From the NCBI RefSeq assembly GCF_013085465.1, contig NZ_CP049838.1, positions 3,596,001-3,660,000 on the forward strand: 64,000 nucleotides of DNA, written 5' to 3'. The DNA comes from Streptomyces asoensis (GTDB lineage: Bacteria > Actinomycetota > Actinomycetes > Streptomycetales > Streptomycetaceae). Positions 43,831 to 52,644 of this stretch are shown here, one piece after another. Position 1 is the stretch's first letter. Each line of letters opens with the position of its first letter. The notes below the pieces were generated by a model that was not told the origin of the DNA, ran no database searches, and saw only the letters and a list, made by a program, of their open reading frames with translations. The position numbers and the translations under genes are program-made.

Positions 43831-45537
43831 CTACTTCCTTTTGGAACCGGTCGACTTCTTGAAACCGGCGGACTTCAACTTCCTGACACCGACCGACCTC
43901 ACGCGGACGGCCAGGGACTTCAGCTTCCGGGCGGGAGCTGCCAGCGCCCGGAGGATCCGTTCCCTCTTCGGCGGGTGCATCTGGGCCGTGTCGATCACGA
44001 CCCGCCCCTTGTCGTTCACCAGGGCCGACGCGCGGTAGGGGTCCCCCTCCCGGCCCCACTGGCGGGCCAGCGGCATGGGCAGATCCTTGCCCCGCACGGG
44101 GATTTCGTACGTCGAACCGGCGACATACAGGTATACCCGCACACCGCGCTTGGCGGTGACGTACTCCAGCGGGACCCGGGCGTGCAGCACGGTCGCCGCG
44201 CCGTCGTCGGCGGGCTCCGCCGTCATCTCGCCCACCGGCGCGGGCAGGACGTGGTCCGGCTTCAGCCGACGTGCGCCGGGCTTGTTCGCCGACTTGGGCA
44301 TGGCCCCCTTGACGAGCCGCAGCACCGTGCCGTCGACGTCACCGAGGACCGGCACCCGCACGGACACCGTGTAGGTGAGGGTCTCGCCCTGCTGCTCCCA
44401 GGCGGAGGCCAGCAGCCGGGTCCCCTCGGCGAGACGGCCCGGAACCGACTCCCCGACCAGCTCGTAGACCCGGTCGGCCAGGCCGATGCGCGGGTCGCGG
44501 AAGCCGGCGTACCGGGCGTAGGCGCACTCGCCCTCGATGACGAACGGCGGCGCCCCGTACTCCTTCTCCGAGCTGATCGCCTCGGCCAGCTCGTCGATGG
44601 CGCCGGCCTGCGCCAGCGCGATGCGCACCCGGCGCTTGACGTCCATCGCATCGCGGATGCCGTCGGTGAAGTAGACATCGGCGAGCCGCGCGATGCCCGC
44701 ACAGATCTGCTGCTGGAGTGCGCGGTCCAGGCCCGGGAAGTCGTCCTGGACGAGCTTGGCGAGCTCCCACGTGAAGTGCCGTCGCAGCAACGCGTCCCGC
44801 CCGGGGCCCGCCTCGACGAGACCGGCCGTGAAGTCCATGATCTCAGCCGTGGCACGCAGCCGTGCCAGGTGGTCGGCGCGGTAGGTGATGTTGCTGGCGT
44901 CGCCCCGCTTGACCGCGAAGTAGCAGGTGTAGTCGGCCACCACCGAGATCTTGCGCGCACGCACGCAGGCCTCGATGGTGAAGGGCTGGTCGCTGCCCAC
45001 GGGCAGGTGCTCGGGGAAGCGCAGCTTGTACTTCTCGACCAGTTCCCGCCGGAACAGCTTTGTGTTGGCCAGGGTGAAGGGCAGCGGCGAGTCGTACAGA
45101 CTGACGTCCGGGTCGCTCTTCTTGTAAAGGGCCTGATGCACGTACCGACCGTTGGTGCCGACCATCTTGCCGACGACGACGTCCGACTCGTACTTGTCGG
45201 CACACCGCACCATGCGCTCCAGCGCTTCCTCACCGAGGTAGTCGTCAGAGCCTATGAAGTACAAGTACCGGCCGGTGGCAACCTCCAGCGCCCGGTTGCT
45301 GGGCGCTGCCGGGCCACCGGAGTTCGGCTGGTGGATCACCTTGACGGTGTCCGGGTACAGCGCCGCGAACCGGTCGAGTTCGCGGCCGCTGTCATCGGTG
45401 GAACCGTCATCGACAGCGACGATCTCCAGCCGCTCCCGTCCGATGCTCTGCTGCACCAAGGAGTTCAGGCACTCCGTCAGGTACGGCATGGTGTTGTAGA
45501 CCGCGACGACGACGCTGACGTCGGGCGCAGCACTCAT
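43831..45537 (-). CDS. Family 2 glycosyltransferase with long C-terminal region (TarS-like)
   Basis: 568 residues. The GT-A domain occupies the first 240 or so: VSVVVAVYNTMPYL, AVDDGSTDDS, a GSDDYL metal/donor site and PVGSDQPFT. A helical middle follows, then about 200 beta-rich residues with VSVRVPVLGDVDG and EYVTAKRGVRVYLYV, and a Lys/Arg-rich tail (KLKSAGFKKSTGSKRK). The layout of GT-A domain plus C-terminal beta modules recalls the poly(ribitol-phosphate) glycosyltransferase TarS, so a wall-polymer acceptor is likely. AGGAGC precedes the ATG. The basic tail may bind membrane or polyanionic polymer. Confidence 0.82.
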   Translation of the reverse strand: MSAAPDVSVVVAVYNTMPYLTECLNSLVQQSIGRERLEIVAVDDGSTDDSGRELDRFAALYPDTVKVIHQPNSGGPAAPSNRALEVATGRYLYFIGSDDYLGEEALERMVRCADKYESDVVVGKMVGTNGRYVHQALYKKSDPDVSLYDSPLPFTLANTKLFRRELVEKYKLRFPEHLPVGSDQPFTIEACVRARKISVVADYTCYFAVKRGDASNITYRADHLARLRATAEIMDFTAGLVEAGPGRDALLRRHFTWELAKLVQDDFPGLDRALQQQICAGIARLADVYFTDGIRDAMDVKRRVRIALAQAGAIDELAEAISSEKEYGAPPFVIEGECAYARYAGFRDPRIGLADRVYELVGESVPGRLAEGTRLLASAWEQQGETLTYTVSVRVPVLGDVDGTVLRLVKGAMPKSANKPGARRLKPDHVLPAPVGEMTAEPADDGAATVLHARVPLEYVTAKRGVRVYLYVAGSTYEIPVRGKDLPMPLARQWGREGDPYRASALVNDKGRVVIDTAQMHPPKRERILRALAAPARKLKSLAVRVRSVGVRKLKSAGFKKSTGSKRK

Positions 45538-45645
45538 TCTCGGGCTCCTGGTCTCCGCCAGCCGGCGTGGCTGGGTCCTGCGGGGAAAGTCTCACAGAAC
45601 ATAGGAGTCCTACCGAGCACGCACCGTTCCCCCGATGTGTGATGC

Positions 45646-46671
45646 TCAGCTGCCATGGACGGCCAGGTCCTCCACCGGAAGGGTAACGCTGGTGTTGCTC
45701 GTGGCCGATTCCAGGAGTGCCGCCGCCACCTCGACGGTGCGCATGCCCTGGCGCAGGGTGCAGATGTCGGCGGGCTTGCCGAGCACCGCGTCCCGGAACA
45801 GCTCGTGCTCGACCTGGAGCGGCTCGCGCTTCGGGATGGCGTAGCGGATCATGTCGCCCTCGGACACGCCGCGGAATGCCTGGAGGGCCTCCCACTCGGT
45901 GGTCACGGCGGCGTTGGAGTGGAACGTCAGGTCGGCGGTGAGGGTGTCGGCGATGAAGCAGCCGCGCTCACCGGTGACCGAGGTGAACCGCTCCTTGAGC
46001 GGGCTCAGCCAGTTCACCAGGTGGTTGACCATGGTGCCGTCGTCGAGACGCCCCACCGCGGAGACCATGTCCTCGTGCTCACGGCCGCTCTTGGAGACGG
46101 TGTGCGCGGCGATGGACACGTACTGGCGTCCGGTCACCCAGCCGGTGAGGTCGATGTCGTGGGTGGCGAGGTCCTTGACGACGCCGACGTCCGCGATGCG
46201 GTGCGGGAACGGACCCTGGCGGCGGGTGACGACCTGGTAGACGTCACCGAGCTCGCCGGCCTCCAGACGGGCGCGCAGCGACATCAGCGCCGGGTTGCAG
46301 CGCTCGATGTGACCCACGCCGGCCACCAGACCGCGCGACTCGAAGGCCTCGACGAGACGACGGGCACCCTCGACGGTGTCGGCGACCGGCTTCTCGACCA
46401 GCGCGCACACGCCGGCCTCGGCGAGCGCCAGGCCGACCGGCTCGTGCAGGGCGGTGGGGCAGGCCACGACGGCGTAGTCCACGCCGAGCGCGATGAGCTC
46501 CTCGACGGTGTTCAGGATCGGCGCGCCCTGGGCGGCGCCGAACTTGTCGCCCATCGGGTCGACGACGCCGACGAGGTCGACGCCCTCCAGACCCGACAGG
46601 ACGCGGGCGTGGTGACGCCCCATGGAACCGAGGCCGACGAGTCCCGCTCGCAGCGACTTCCCGGTACTCAC
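45646..46671 (-). CDS. Gfo/Idh/MocA oxidoreductase, WbpB/WlbA type
   Basis: 341 residues from a GTG that overlaps the previous stop as GTGA. An N-terminal Rossmann domain (RAGLVGLGSMGRHHARVL) and the EKPVADT motif with the catalytic-lysine position identify the family. WlbA/WbpB enzymes oxidise the C3 hydroxyl of UDP-GlcNAcA with NAD so that the neighbouring aminotransferase can aminate it. Direct overlap with a DegT-family aminotransferase is the arrangement known for wbpB/wbpE. Other oxidoreductases share the fold, but the partner genes make this role the most likely. Confidence 0.87.
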   Translation of the reverse strand: MSTGKSLRAGLVGLGSMGRHHARVLSGLEGVDLVGVVDPMGDKFGAAQGAPILNTVEELIALGVDYAVVACPTALHEPVGLALAEAGVCALVEKPVADTVEGARRLVEAFESRGLVAGVGHIERCNPALMSLRARLEAGELGDVYQVVTRRQGPFPHRIADVGVVKDLATHDIDLTGWVTGRQYVSIAAHTVSKSGREHEDMVSAVGRLDDGTMVNHLVNWLSPLKERFTSVTGERGCFIADTLTADLTFHSNAAVTTEWEALQAFRGVSEGDMIRYAIPKREPLQVEHELFRDAVLGKPADICTLRQGMRTVEVAAALLESATSNTSVTLPVEDLAVHGS

Positions 46672-47783
46672 AGTTGCTCCCCCAGAGCATTGACGGCGGT
46701 GACGATGCGCTCCAGGTCCTGTGCGGACAGGGCCGGGTGCACGGGCAGGGACACGACCTGGGCGGCCGCGCGGTCCGTTTCGGGCAGGTCCCAGTCACGG
46801 CCCGCCTTCTGGTCCGGCTCCCAGTACGGCTTCAGCCGGTGGATGGGAGTCGGGTAGTACACGGCGTTGCCGATGCCGGCCTCGGTCAGCTTGGCCATGG
46901 CGGCGTCGCGGTCACCCAGGACGCGCACCGTGTACTGGTGGTAGATGTGCCGGGCGCCCTCGGCGACCTTCGGCGTGATCACGTTCGGCGCGGTGATGTG
47001 CTCGGTGAGGTACGCGGCGTTGGCGATGCGCTGCTCGGTCCAGCCGTTCAGCTTGCCGCGCTGGACGCGGCCGATGGCGGCGGACACGTCCGTCATGCGC
47101 ACGTTGGCGCCGACGATCTCGTTGGCGTAGCGCTTCTCCATGCCCTGGTTGCGCAGCAGGCGCAGGGTGCGGGCGGTCTCCGCGTCGCCGGTGGAGATCA
47201 TGCCGCCCTCGAGGCTGTGCATGTTCTTCGTCGGGTAGAAGCTGAAGGTGCCCGCGGCACCGAAGGCGCCGACCGGGGTGCCGTGCAGCGCGGCCGCGTG
47301 GGCCTGGCAGGCGTCCTCGATCACGGCGAGCCCGTGCTGCTCGGCGATCGCCATGATCTTGTCCATGGCGGCCGGGTGACCGTACAGGTGCACCGGCATG
47401 ATCGCGGCGGTGCGCGGCGACAGGGCGGCCTCGACGGCGGCCGGGTCCAGGCAGTACGTCTCCGGGTCGATGTCGGCGAAGACCACGTCGGCGCCGACCA
47501 GCCGTACCGCGTTGGCGGAGGCGGCGAAGGAGAACGACGGCACGATGACCTCGTCGCCCGGGCCGAGGCCGAGGGCGAGAAGCGAGAGGTGCAGCGCTGA
47601 GGTACCGGAGTTGACCGCGACGCAGTGACGCCCGTCGACGAGCTCCGAGAACTCCTCCTCGAAGGCGGCCACTTCGGGCCCCTGGACGACCATGCCACTG
47701 CGCAGTACGCGCACCGCGGCCTCGATCTCCTCCTCGCCGATCACGGGCTTGGCGGCCGGTACGAACTCATGGGCGTCGGTCAT
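46668..47783 (-). CDS. DegT/DnrJ/EryC1/StrS aminotransferase, WbpE/WlbC type
   Basis: 371 residues. PLP-enzyme motifs are clear: NSGTSALHLSLLALGLGPGD, VPSFSFAASANA, EDACQAHAA and SFYPTKNMHSLEGG with the Schiff-base lysine. Family members aminate 3-keto or 4-keto UDP/TDP sugars with glutamate. Its four-base overlap with the 3-dehydrogenase gene indicates WbpE-like amination at C3 of the uronate. The ATG at 47783 has GAGGAGG at best spacing; an ATG two codons upstream (47789) is too close to it. First gene of the minus-strand operon running to 42538. Confidence 0.9.
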   Translation of the reverse strand: MTDAHEFVPAAKPVIGEEEIEAAVRVLRSGMVVQGPEVAAFEEEFSELVDGRHCVAVNSGTSALHLSLLALGLGPGDEVIVPSFSFAASANAVRLVGADVVFADIDPETYCLDPAAVEAALSPRTAAIMPVHLYGHPAAMDKIMAIAEQHGLAVIEDACQAHAAALHGTPVGAFGAAGTFSFYPTKNMHSLEGGMISTGDAETARTLRLLRNQGMEKRYANEIVGANVRMTDVSAAIGRVQRGKLNGWTEQRIANAAYLTEHITAPNVITPKVAEGARHIYHQYTVRVLGDRDAAMAKLTEAGIGNAVYYPTPIHRLKPYWEPDQKAGRDWDLPETDRAAAQVVSLPVHPALSAQDLERIVTAVNALGEQL

Positions 47784-48260
47784 CGACATCCCCTCCTCTA
47801 CGGCGACCTCTAAGCCGCACCACGTCTTGCATGGTCGGGAAGAGACCGTGTCGATACTCAGCACGGCCGCATCCCTGGTGTTGTCCGCCGATGCCGGTGA
47901 GCGGGGCGGACGGGTTGTACACAGGACCCCGCCCCCCTGAGGGTTCCTTGCGGGAAGTCAGCCGCGTCCGGTGGAAGACCGGATGTGCTCATCGGCCGGG
48001 GTCACGGTATGCATATCTTTGGCCACCGGGACCACAGTGCACGTTACCAGCACGCGGACAGCGATTTTCCCCAGGGTTACCACAGTGAAACTCACGGAGA
48101 GCGTGCGCTCCATCACAAGCGAGACACAGAGTAACTCGCCGCTGAACGCAACGCGACGCGGGCACCCGGGGGATACCGGGTGCCCGCGTGACGGTCAGCC
48201 AGACTCAGCCGGATTCACGAAGAGTCGGACGGAGTCGGAGAGGAACCGGAAGGACCGGAG
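47784..48260. other. Intergenic region between rne and the aminotransferase operon
   Basis: 477 bases without a recognisable gene or tRNA. The left part must hold the promoter and leader of the aminotransferase operon, including its GAGGAGG site; two gttacc motifs occur at about 48044 and 48076 without clear meaning. The right part holds the rne terminator. This is the right-hand junction of the accessory segment with rne; no direct repeat, att-like site or integrase was seen. Confidence 0.5.
48156..48189 (-). terminator. Terminator of rne
   Basis: A 14-bp perfect stem (acgcgggcacccgg with ccgggtgcccgcgt) and a 6-base loop, about 70 bases after the rne stop codon. Confidence 0.82.
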
Positions 48261-51200
48261 TCACTCCTCCGTCGAGGCCGAGACCGTCGGCTGGCCCTGC
48301 TGGGCCGCCGCCGTCGTCTTCGACACCGTCTTCGCGGCCTTCTTCGCCGTCGTCTTCTTGGCGACGGTCTTCTTCGCGGCCGTCTTCTTCACCGCCGCCG
48401 TCTTCTTGGTGGCGGCCTTCTTCGCCGTGGCCTTCTTCGCCGTCTTGCGCGCGGCCGCCTTCTTCGCCGGAGCTGCCTCCGCCTCCTCGGCGGGCGCCTC
48501 GATCTCCTCGGCGGCCGTCTCCACGACCGACGGCACGACCACGACGGCCGTCTCCTCGGACGCGGTCGGCGCGGTGGCCTTGCGCACGGCGCGGCGCCGC
48601 GGGCGGGCCGGAGCCGCGCTCTCGACGACGGGCTCGGCGACCTGCTCCGCCTCGGGCTGCTCCACCGGAGCGACCTCGGCGGCCGGGGCCGGTGCGACCG
48701 ACGGCTCGGCGACCGTCAGCACGGCGGCCTCCGCCCCGGCGGGCGAACCGGCCGGCGCGGACACCTTGCGGGTGGCGCGACGACGGGTACGGCCCTTGGG
48801 CGCGGCCTCGTCGACGACCGGGGCCTCGGCGACCTGAGCCTCGACGACCGGGTCCTCGACGGCGACCGGTTCGGCCTGCGCGGTGACCGCCTCGGCCGGC
48901 TGCACCGGACGCTCGGCCTCCGCCTCGGCGGTGACGTCCTGCGCGGTGGGCGCCTCGACGGCAGCCTCGACGGGCTCCTCCGTGGCGCTCGCCTCGGAGC
49001 CGCCCGCCCTGCGCGACGCGCCGCCCCTCGGCGCACCCGCCGGAGCGGACGCCCGGCGGCTCGCCCGACGGCGGCCCCGGCCACGCGTGGCAGAGGCCTC
49101 CGCCTCGGCGATGCTGCTGTACAGCTCCTCGTCCGGCGCGAACTCGGGGGCCGCGAGCGCAACCGGCTCGGCCACCTCGGCGGCGACCTCGGCCTCGCTC
49201 TCCGTCTCCTGCCCGGCGTCCACGAACGACTCGACGACGTCGACCGTCACCATGTCCTGCTCGTGGTCGTGGCCCTGTCCGTCGCCACCGCGGCCGCGCT
49301 TCTTGCGCTTGCCGCCGCCACCGACCGCGGTCGGCTGCTCCATGTGGACGATGACCCCGCGCCCGTTGCAGTGCACACAGGTCTCGGAGAACGACTCCAG
49401 CAGCCCCTGGCCGACCCGCTTACGGGTCATCTGCACGAGCCCCAGCGAGGTCACCTCGGCGACCTGGTGCTTCGTACGGTCACGGCCCAGGCACTCCAGC
49501 AGGCGCCGCAGCACCAGGTCCCGGTTGGACTCCAGCACCATGTCGATGAAGTCGATCACGATGATGCCGCCGAGGTCGCGCAGCCGCAGCTGGCGCACGA
49601 TCTCCTCGGCCGCCTCCAGGTTGTTCCTGGTGACCGTCTCCTCGAGGTTGCCGCCCTGACCGGTGAACTTGCCGGTGTTGACGTCGACGACGATCATCGC
49701 CTCGGTCCGGTCGATCACCAGCGAACCGCCGCTGGGCAGCCAGACCTTGCGGTCCAGCGCCTTGGCGAGCTGCTCGTCGATCCGGTACGTGGCGAAGACG
49801 TCGACCTCGGAGGTCCACCTGTTCAGGCGGTCGGTCAGGTCGGGCGCGACGTGCGAGACGTACCCGTGGATGGTCGACCAGGCCTCGTCACCGCTGACGA
49901 TGACCTTGGAGAAGTCCTCGTTGAAGATGTCGCGCACGACCCGGACGGTCATGTCCGGCTCGCCGTACAGCAGCGTCGGGGCGTTGCCGCCGTTCTTCGC
50001 CTTCTTCTGGATGTCCTCCCACTGCCCCTGGAGTCGCTCGACATCGCGGCGCAGCTCGTCCTCGCTCGCGCCCTCGGCGGCGGTGCGCACGATGACGCCC
50101 GCGTCGTCGGGGACGATCTTCTTGAGGATCGTCTTCAGCCGGGCCCGCTCGGTGTCGGGCAGCTTGCGGCTGATGCCGGTCATCGAGCCCTCGGGCACGT
50201 ACACGAGGTAGCGGCCCGGGAGCGAGACCTGGCTGGTCAGCCGGGCGCCCTTGTGGCCGATCGGGTCCTTCGTCACCTGGACGAGGACCGACTGACCCGA
50301 CTTGAGGGCGGCCTCGATGCGACGCGGCCCGTTGGCCATGCCGAGCGCCTCGAAGTTGACCTCACCGGCGTACAGGACGGCGTTGCGCCCCTTGCCGATG
50401 TCGATGAAGGCGGCCTCCATCGACGGCAGCACGTTCTGGACCTTGCCCAGGTACACGTTGCCGACGTAGGAGGTGGCCTGCTCCTTGTTGACGTAGTGCT
50501 CGACGAGCACGTTGTCTTCCAGGACGCCGATCTGGGTGCGCTCGCCGCTCTGGCGGACGACCATCACGCGCTCGACGGCCTCGCGGCGGGCCAGGAACTC
50601 GGCCTCGGTGATGATCGGCACCCGTCGGCGGCCCTGCTCACGGCCTTCCCGGCGGCGCTGCTTCTTGGCCTCGAGACGGGTCGAGCCCTTGATGGACTGC
50701 ACCTCGTCGGACGGTTCGGAGGGCTTGCGCGGCTCACGGACCTTGACGACCGTACGCTCCGGGTCCCCGTCGGCCTGCTCGGCTTCGGGAGAGGAGTCAC
50801 CGGCACGACGACGACGGCGACGGCGACGACGGCTGCCGGCGGTGGAGCCACCGGCCTCCTCCTCGGCGTCCTCCGCGTCCTCGTCCTCCTGCTCGGCGGT
50901 GTCCTCGGCGTCCTGCGCGGCCTGCTCGGCGGCGAAATCGTCGGACTCGGACTCCCCGGAGTCCCCCTCGCCGTCGGTGGCATCGCCACGACGACGGCGA
51001 CGGCCACCACGACGGCGACGGCGACGCGACCCGGTCTCCTCGGTCTCGTCGTCACTGTCGACGACGTCGTCGGCCTCGTCGGCCTCCTCCGGCTCGGTCT
51101 CCGACTCGTCCGCGGCAGGGGTCTCGGCGGGCGCGGCGGCCGCGACGGTCCGGCCGGTCTCGGCCTCCTCGCCGGTACCGGCGGCCCGGCGACGACGGCG

Positions 51201-52367
51201 ACGACGCGACCCGGTCGGCTCCTCCTGAGCCTCCTGAGCCTCCTGAGTCACCTCGACCTCTTCGGGCTCCTCGGTCTCCGTCACCTCGACCCCGGCGGCG
51301 GCAGCCTCGGCTGCGGCCCGCTGCGGCGTCTGGAACTGCGGCTCGGCGAACACGGGCGCCTGGAACACGGCGACCGCGGGCCGCGCCGGACGACGCGGCG
51401 CGTCGGCCTCCGCGCTCTCCTGCGAGGGCGCGGAGAAACCTCCGGCGGCCCGACGGACCACACGACGACGCCCACGACGCGAACCGGCGTCCTCGTCGGC
51501 GGTCTCGGCGGCGGGGGTGGCCTCGGCCGGAGCGGCAGGCGCCTCGGGAGCCTTCGCCTCTTCGACGGGGGCGACGGCAGCGGTGACGGCCGGCTCGGAA
51601 ACCTCGGCCTCGACGGGCGCGGTCACCCGGCGGGTGGCGCGACGGCGGGTCCGGGGCGCGGCCTCGGCGGGCGCCTCGTCGGTCACGGCCGAAGCCTCGG
51701 CCTCGGCGGCGACGGCGGGCGTCTCGGCCTCCGGCGCACCGGCGGGCGCGGTCGCCCGACGGGTGGCCCGGCGCCGCGTACGGGGCGCGGCCTCGGCGGG
51801 CGCTTCGTCAGCCACCTGGGCGACGGGCTCGGACTCGACGGCGGTCTCGACGACCTCGGCCGGAGCTTCGGAAGGCGTGGTCACGCGACGCGTGGCCCGG
51901 CGACGGCTACGGCGAGGAGCGGCGTCCTCGGCGGCAGCCTCCTCGGCGGGGGCTTCCTCCACGGCGGGCGCGCTCACCTCGGCGGCGGCCACGGGCAGCA
52001 CGGTCTCGGCGGCCTCGGCGGCGGCCGGAGCCCCGGCGGGCGCGGAGGCACGGCGGGTGGCCCGGCGCCGGGTACGCGGCGCGGCCTCGGCGGTTTCCTC
52101 GGCCTTGGTGCCGGCCGTGCCGTCGGCCTGAGCGGCCTCAACTGCCTCGGTGGCCTCGTCCTCGAGGTCCTCCTCCGCCAACTGCTCGGCGGACTCCACG
52201 GCCGGTATGGCCGGCGTGGTGATCTCGGCCGAGGTGTCGGCGCCGGCGACCGGCGGACCCGCCGGTCGGGATGCGGCACGGCGCCGACGACGCGGCGGCA
52301 GGGTGTCGCTGGGGGTGTTCGCTTCGGAGTCCGTGGCGGACTCTGCGGATTCGGTTGGCTCGAGCAT
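48261..52367 (-). CDS. rne: RNase E/G family endoribonuclease (RNase ES type)
   Basis: 1,368 residues, slightly longer than S. coelicolor RNase ES. The catalytic core lies at about 590-1005: S1-like RNA-binding segment (VGNVYLGKVQNVLPSMEAAFIDIG), metal-binding IIVIDFIDM and zinc-link CVHCNGRG. Unlike E. coli, the disordered scaffold is mostly in front of the core: an acidic/alanine-rich segment of about 560 residues with repeated TRRRATRR-type basic islets. More islets follow the core, and the end is a Lys/Ala-rich, histone-like tail (KKATAKKAATKKTA). The enzyme initiates mRNA decay and processes rRNA. GGGAG precedes the ATG. Confidence 0.97.
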   Translation of the reverse strand: MLEPTESAESATDSEANTPSDTLPPRRRRRAASRPAGPPVAGADTSAEITTPAIPAVESAEQLAEEDLEDEATEAVEAAQADGTAGTKAEETAEAAPRTRRRATRRASAPAGAPAAAEAAETVLPVAAAEVSAPAVEEAPAEEAAAEDAAPRRSRRRATRRVTTPSEAPAEVVETAVESEPVAQVADEAPAEAAPRTRRRATRRATAPAGAPEAETPAVAAEAEASAVTDEAPAEAAPRTRRRATRRVTAPVEAEVSEPAVTAAVAPVEEAKAPEAPAAPAEATPAAETADEDAGSRRGRRRVVRRAAGGFSAPSQESAEADAPRRPARPAVAVFQAPVFAEPQFQTPQRAAAEAAAAGVEVTETEEPEEVEVTQEAQEAQEEPTGSRRRRRRRAAGTGEEAETGRTVAAAAPAETPAADESETEPEEADEADDVVDSDDETEETGSRRRRRRGGRRRRRGDATDGEGDSGESESDDFAAEQAAQDAEDTAEQEDEDAEDAEEEAGGSTAGSRRRRRRRRRAGDSSPEAEQADGDPERTVVKVREPRKPSEPSDEVQSIKGSTRLEAKKQRRREGREQGRRRVPIITEAEFLARREAVERVMVVRQSGERTQIGVLEDNVLVEHYVNKEQATSYVGNVYLGKVQNVLPSMEAAFIDIGKGRNAVLYAGEVNFEALGMANGPRRIEAALKSGQSVLVQVTKDPIGHKGARLTSQVSLPGRYLVYVPEGSMTGISRKLPDTERARLKTILKKIVPDDAGVIVRTAAEGASEDELRRDVERLQGQWEDIQKKAKNGGNAPTLLYGEPDMTVRVVRDIFNEDFSKVIVSGDEAWSTIHGYVSHVAPDLTDRLNRWTSEVDVFATYRIDEQLAKALDRKVWLPSGGSLVIDRTEAMIVVDVNTGKFTGQGGNLEETVTRNNLEAAEEIVRQLRLRDLGGIIVIDFIDMVLESNRDLVLRRLLECLGRDRTKHQVAEVTSLGLVQMTRKRVGQGLLESFSETCVHCNGRGVIVHMEQPTAVGGGGKRKKRGRGGDGQGHDHEQDMVTVDVVESFVDAGQETESEAEVAAEVAEPVALAAPEFAPDEELYSSIAEAEASATRGRGRRRASRRASAPAGAPRGGASRRAGGSEASATEEPVEAAVEAPTAQDVTAEAEAERPVQPAEAVTAQAEPVAVEDPVVEAQVAEAPVVDEAAPKGRTRRRATRKVSAPAGSPAGAEAAVLTVAEPSVAPAPAAEVAPVEQPEAEQVAEPVVESAAPARPRRRAVRKATAPTASEETAVVVVPSVVETAAEEIEAPAEEAEAAPAKKAAARKTAKKATAKKAATKKTAAVKKTAAKKTVAKKTTAKKAAKTVSKTTAAAQQGQPTVSASTEE

Positions 52368-52644
52368 GCGGGCGTTTCTCCCGTCAGGCTCCCGGGCGCC
52401 GCGCCTGGTCCGGCGTCGATCACGAGGGATCGATCACCGTTGACGTCCGCGGCTCGCGCGATGCGCGGTGCCGCCGTCCGGGGCGCGGGCGCCGCACGGG
52501 AGCTCTCTGTGTCCTGTCTCGCCGGTTCCGTACGCCGAATGCGTACGGCCTGGCGAAAGTCTTCTGGTCGGTTCGCCGCCCGACCCAGGTGGCTCCCGAG
52601 TACGAGGGCGGCGCTACGACGTACGTTCCTTCGCGGAACCTTCC
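52368..52644 (-). other. Leader/promoter region of rne
   Basis: 277 bases between the TIGR03936 stop and the rne ATG. RNase E mRNAs often have a long autoregulatory leader; the GC-rich short hairpins here would allow that, but no conserved element or confident promoter was recognised. Confidence 0.35.

Noticed and set aside
6196..48260. Integrative element or prophage as the origin of the accessory segment
   Set aside because: No integrase, excisionase, replication, conjugation or phage structural genes and no flanking tRNA or direct repeats were found.
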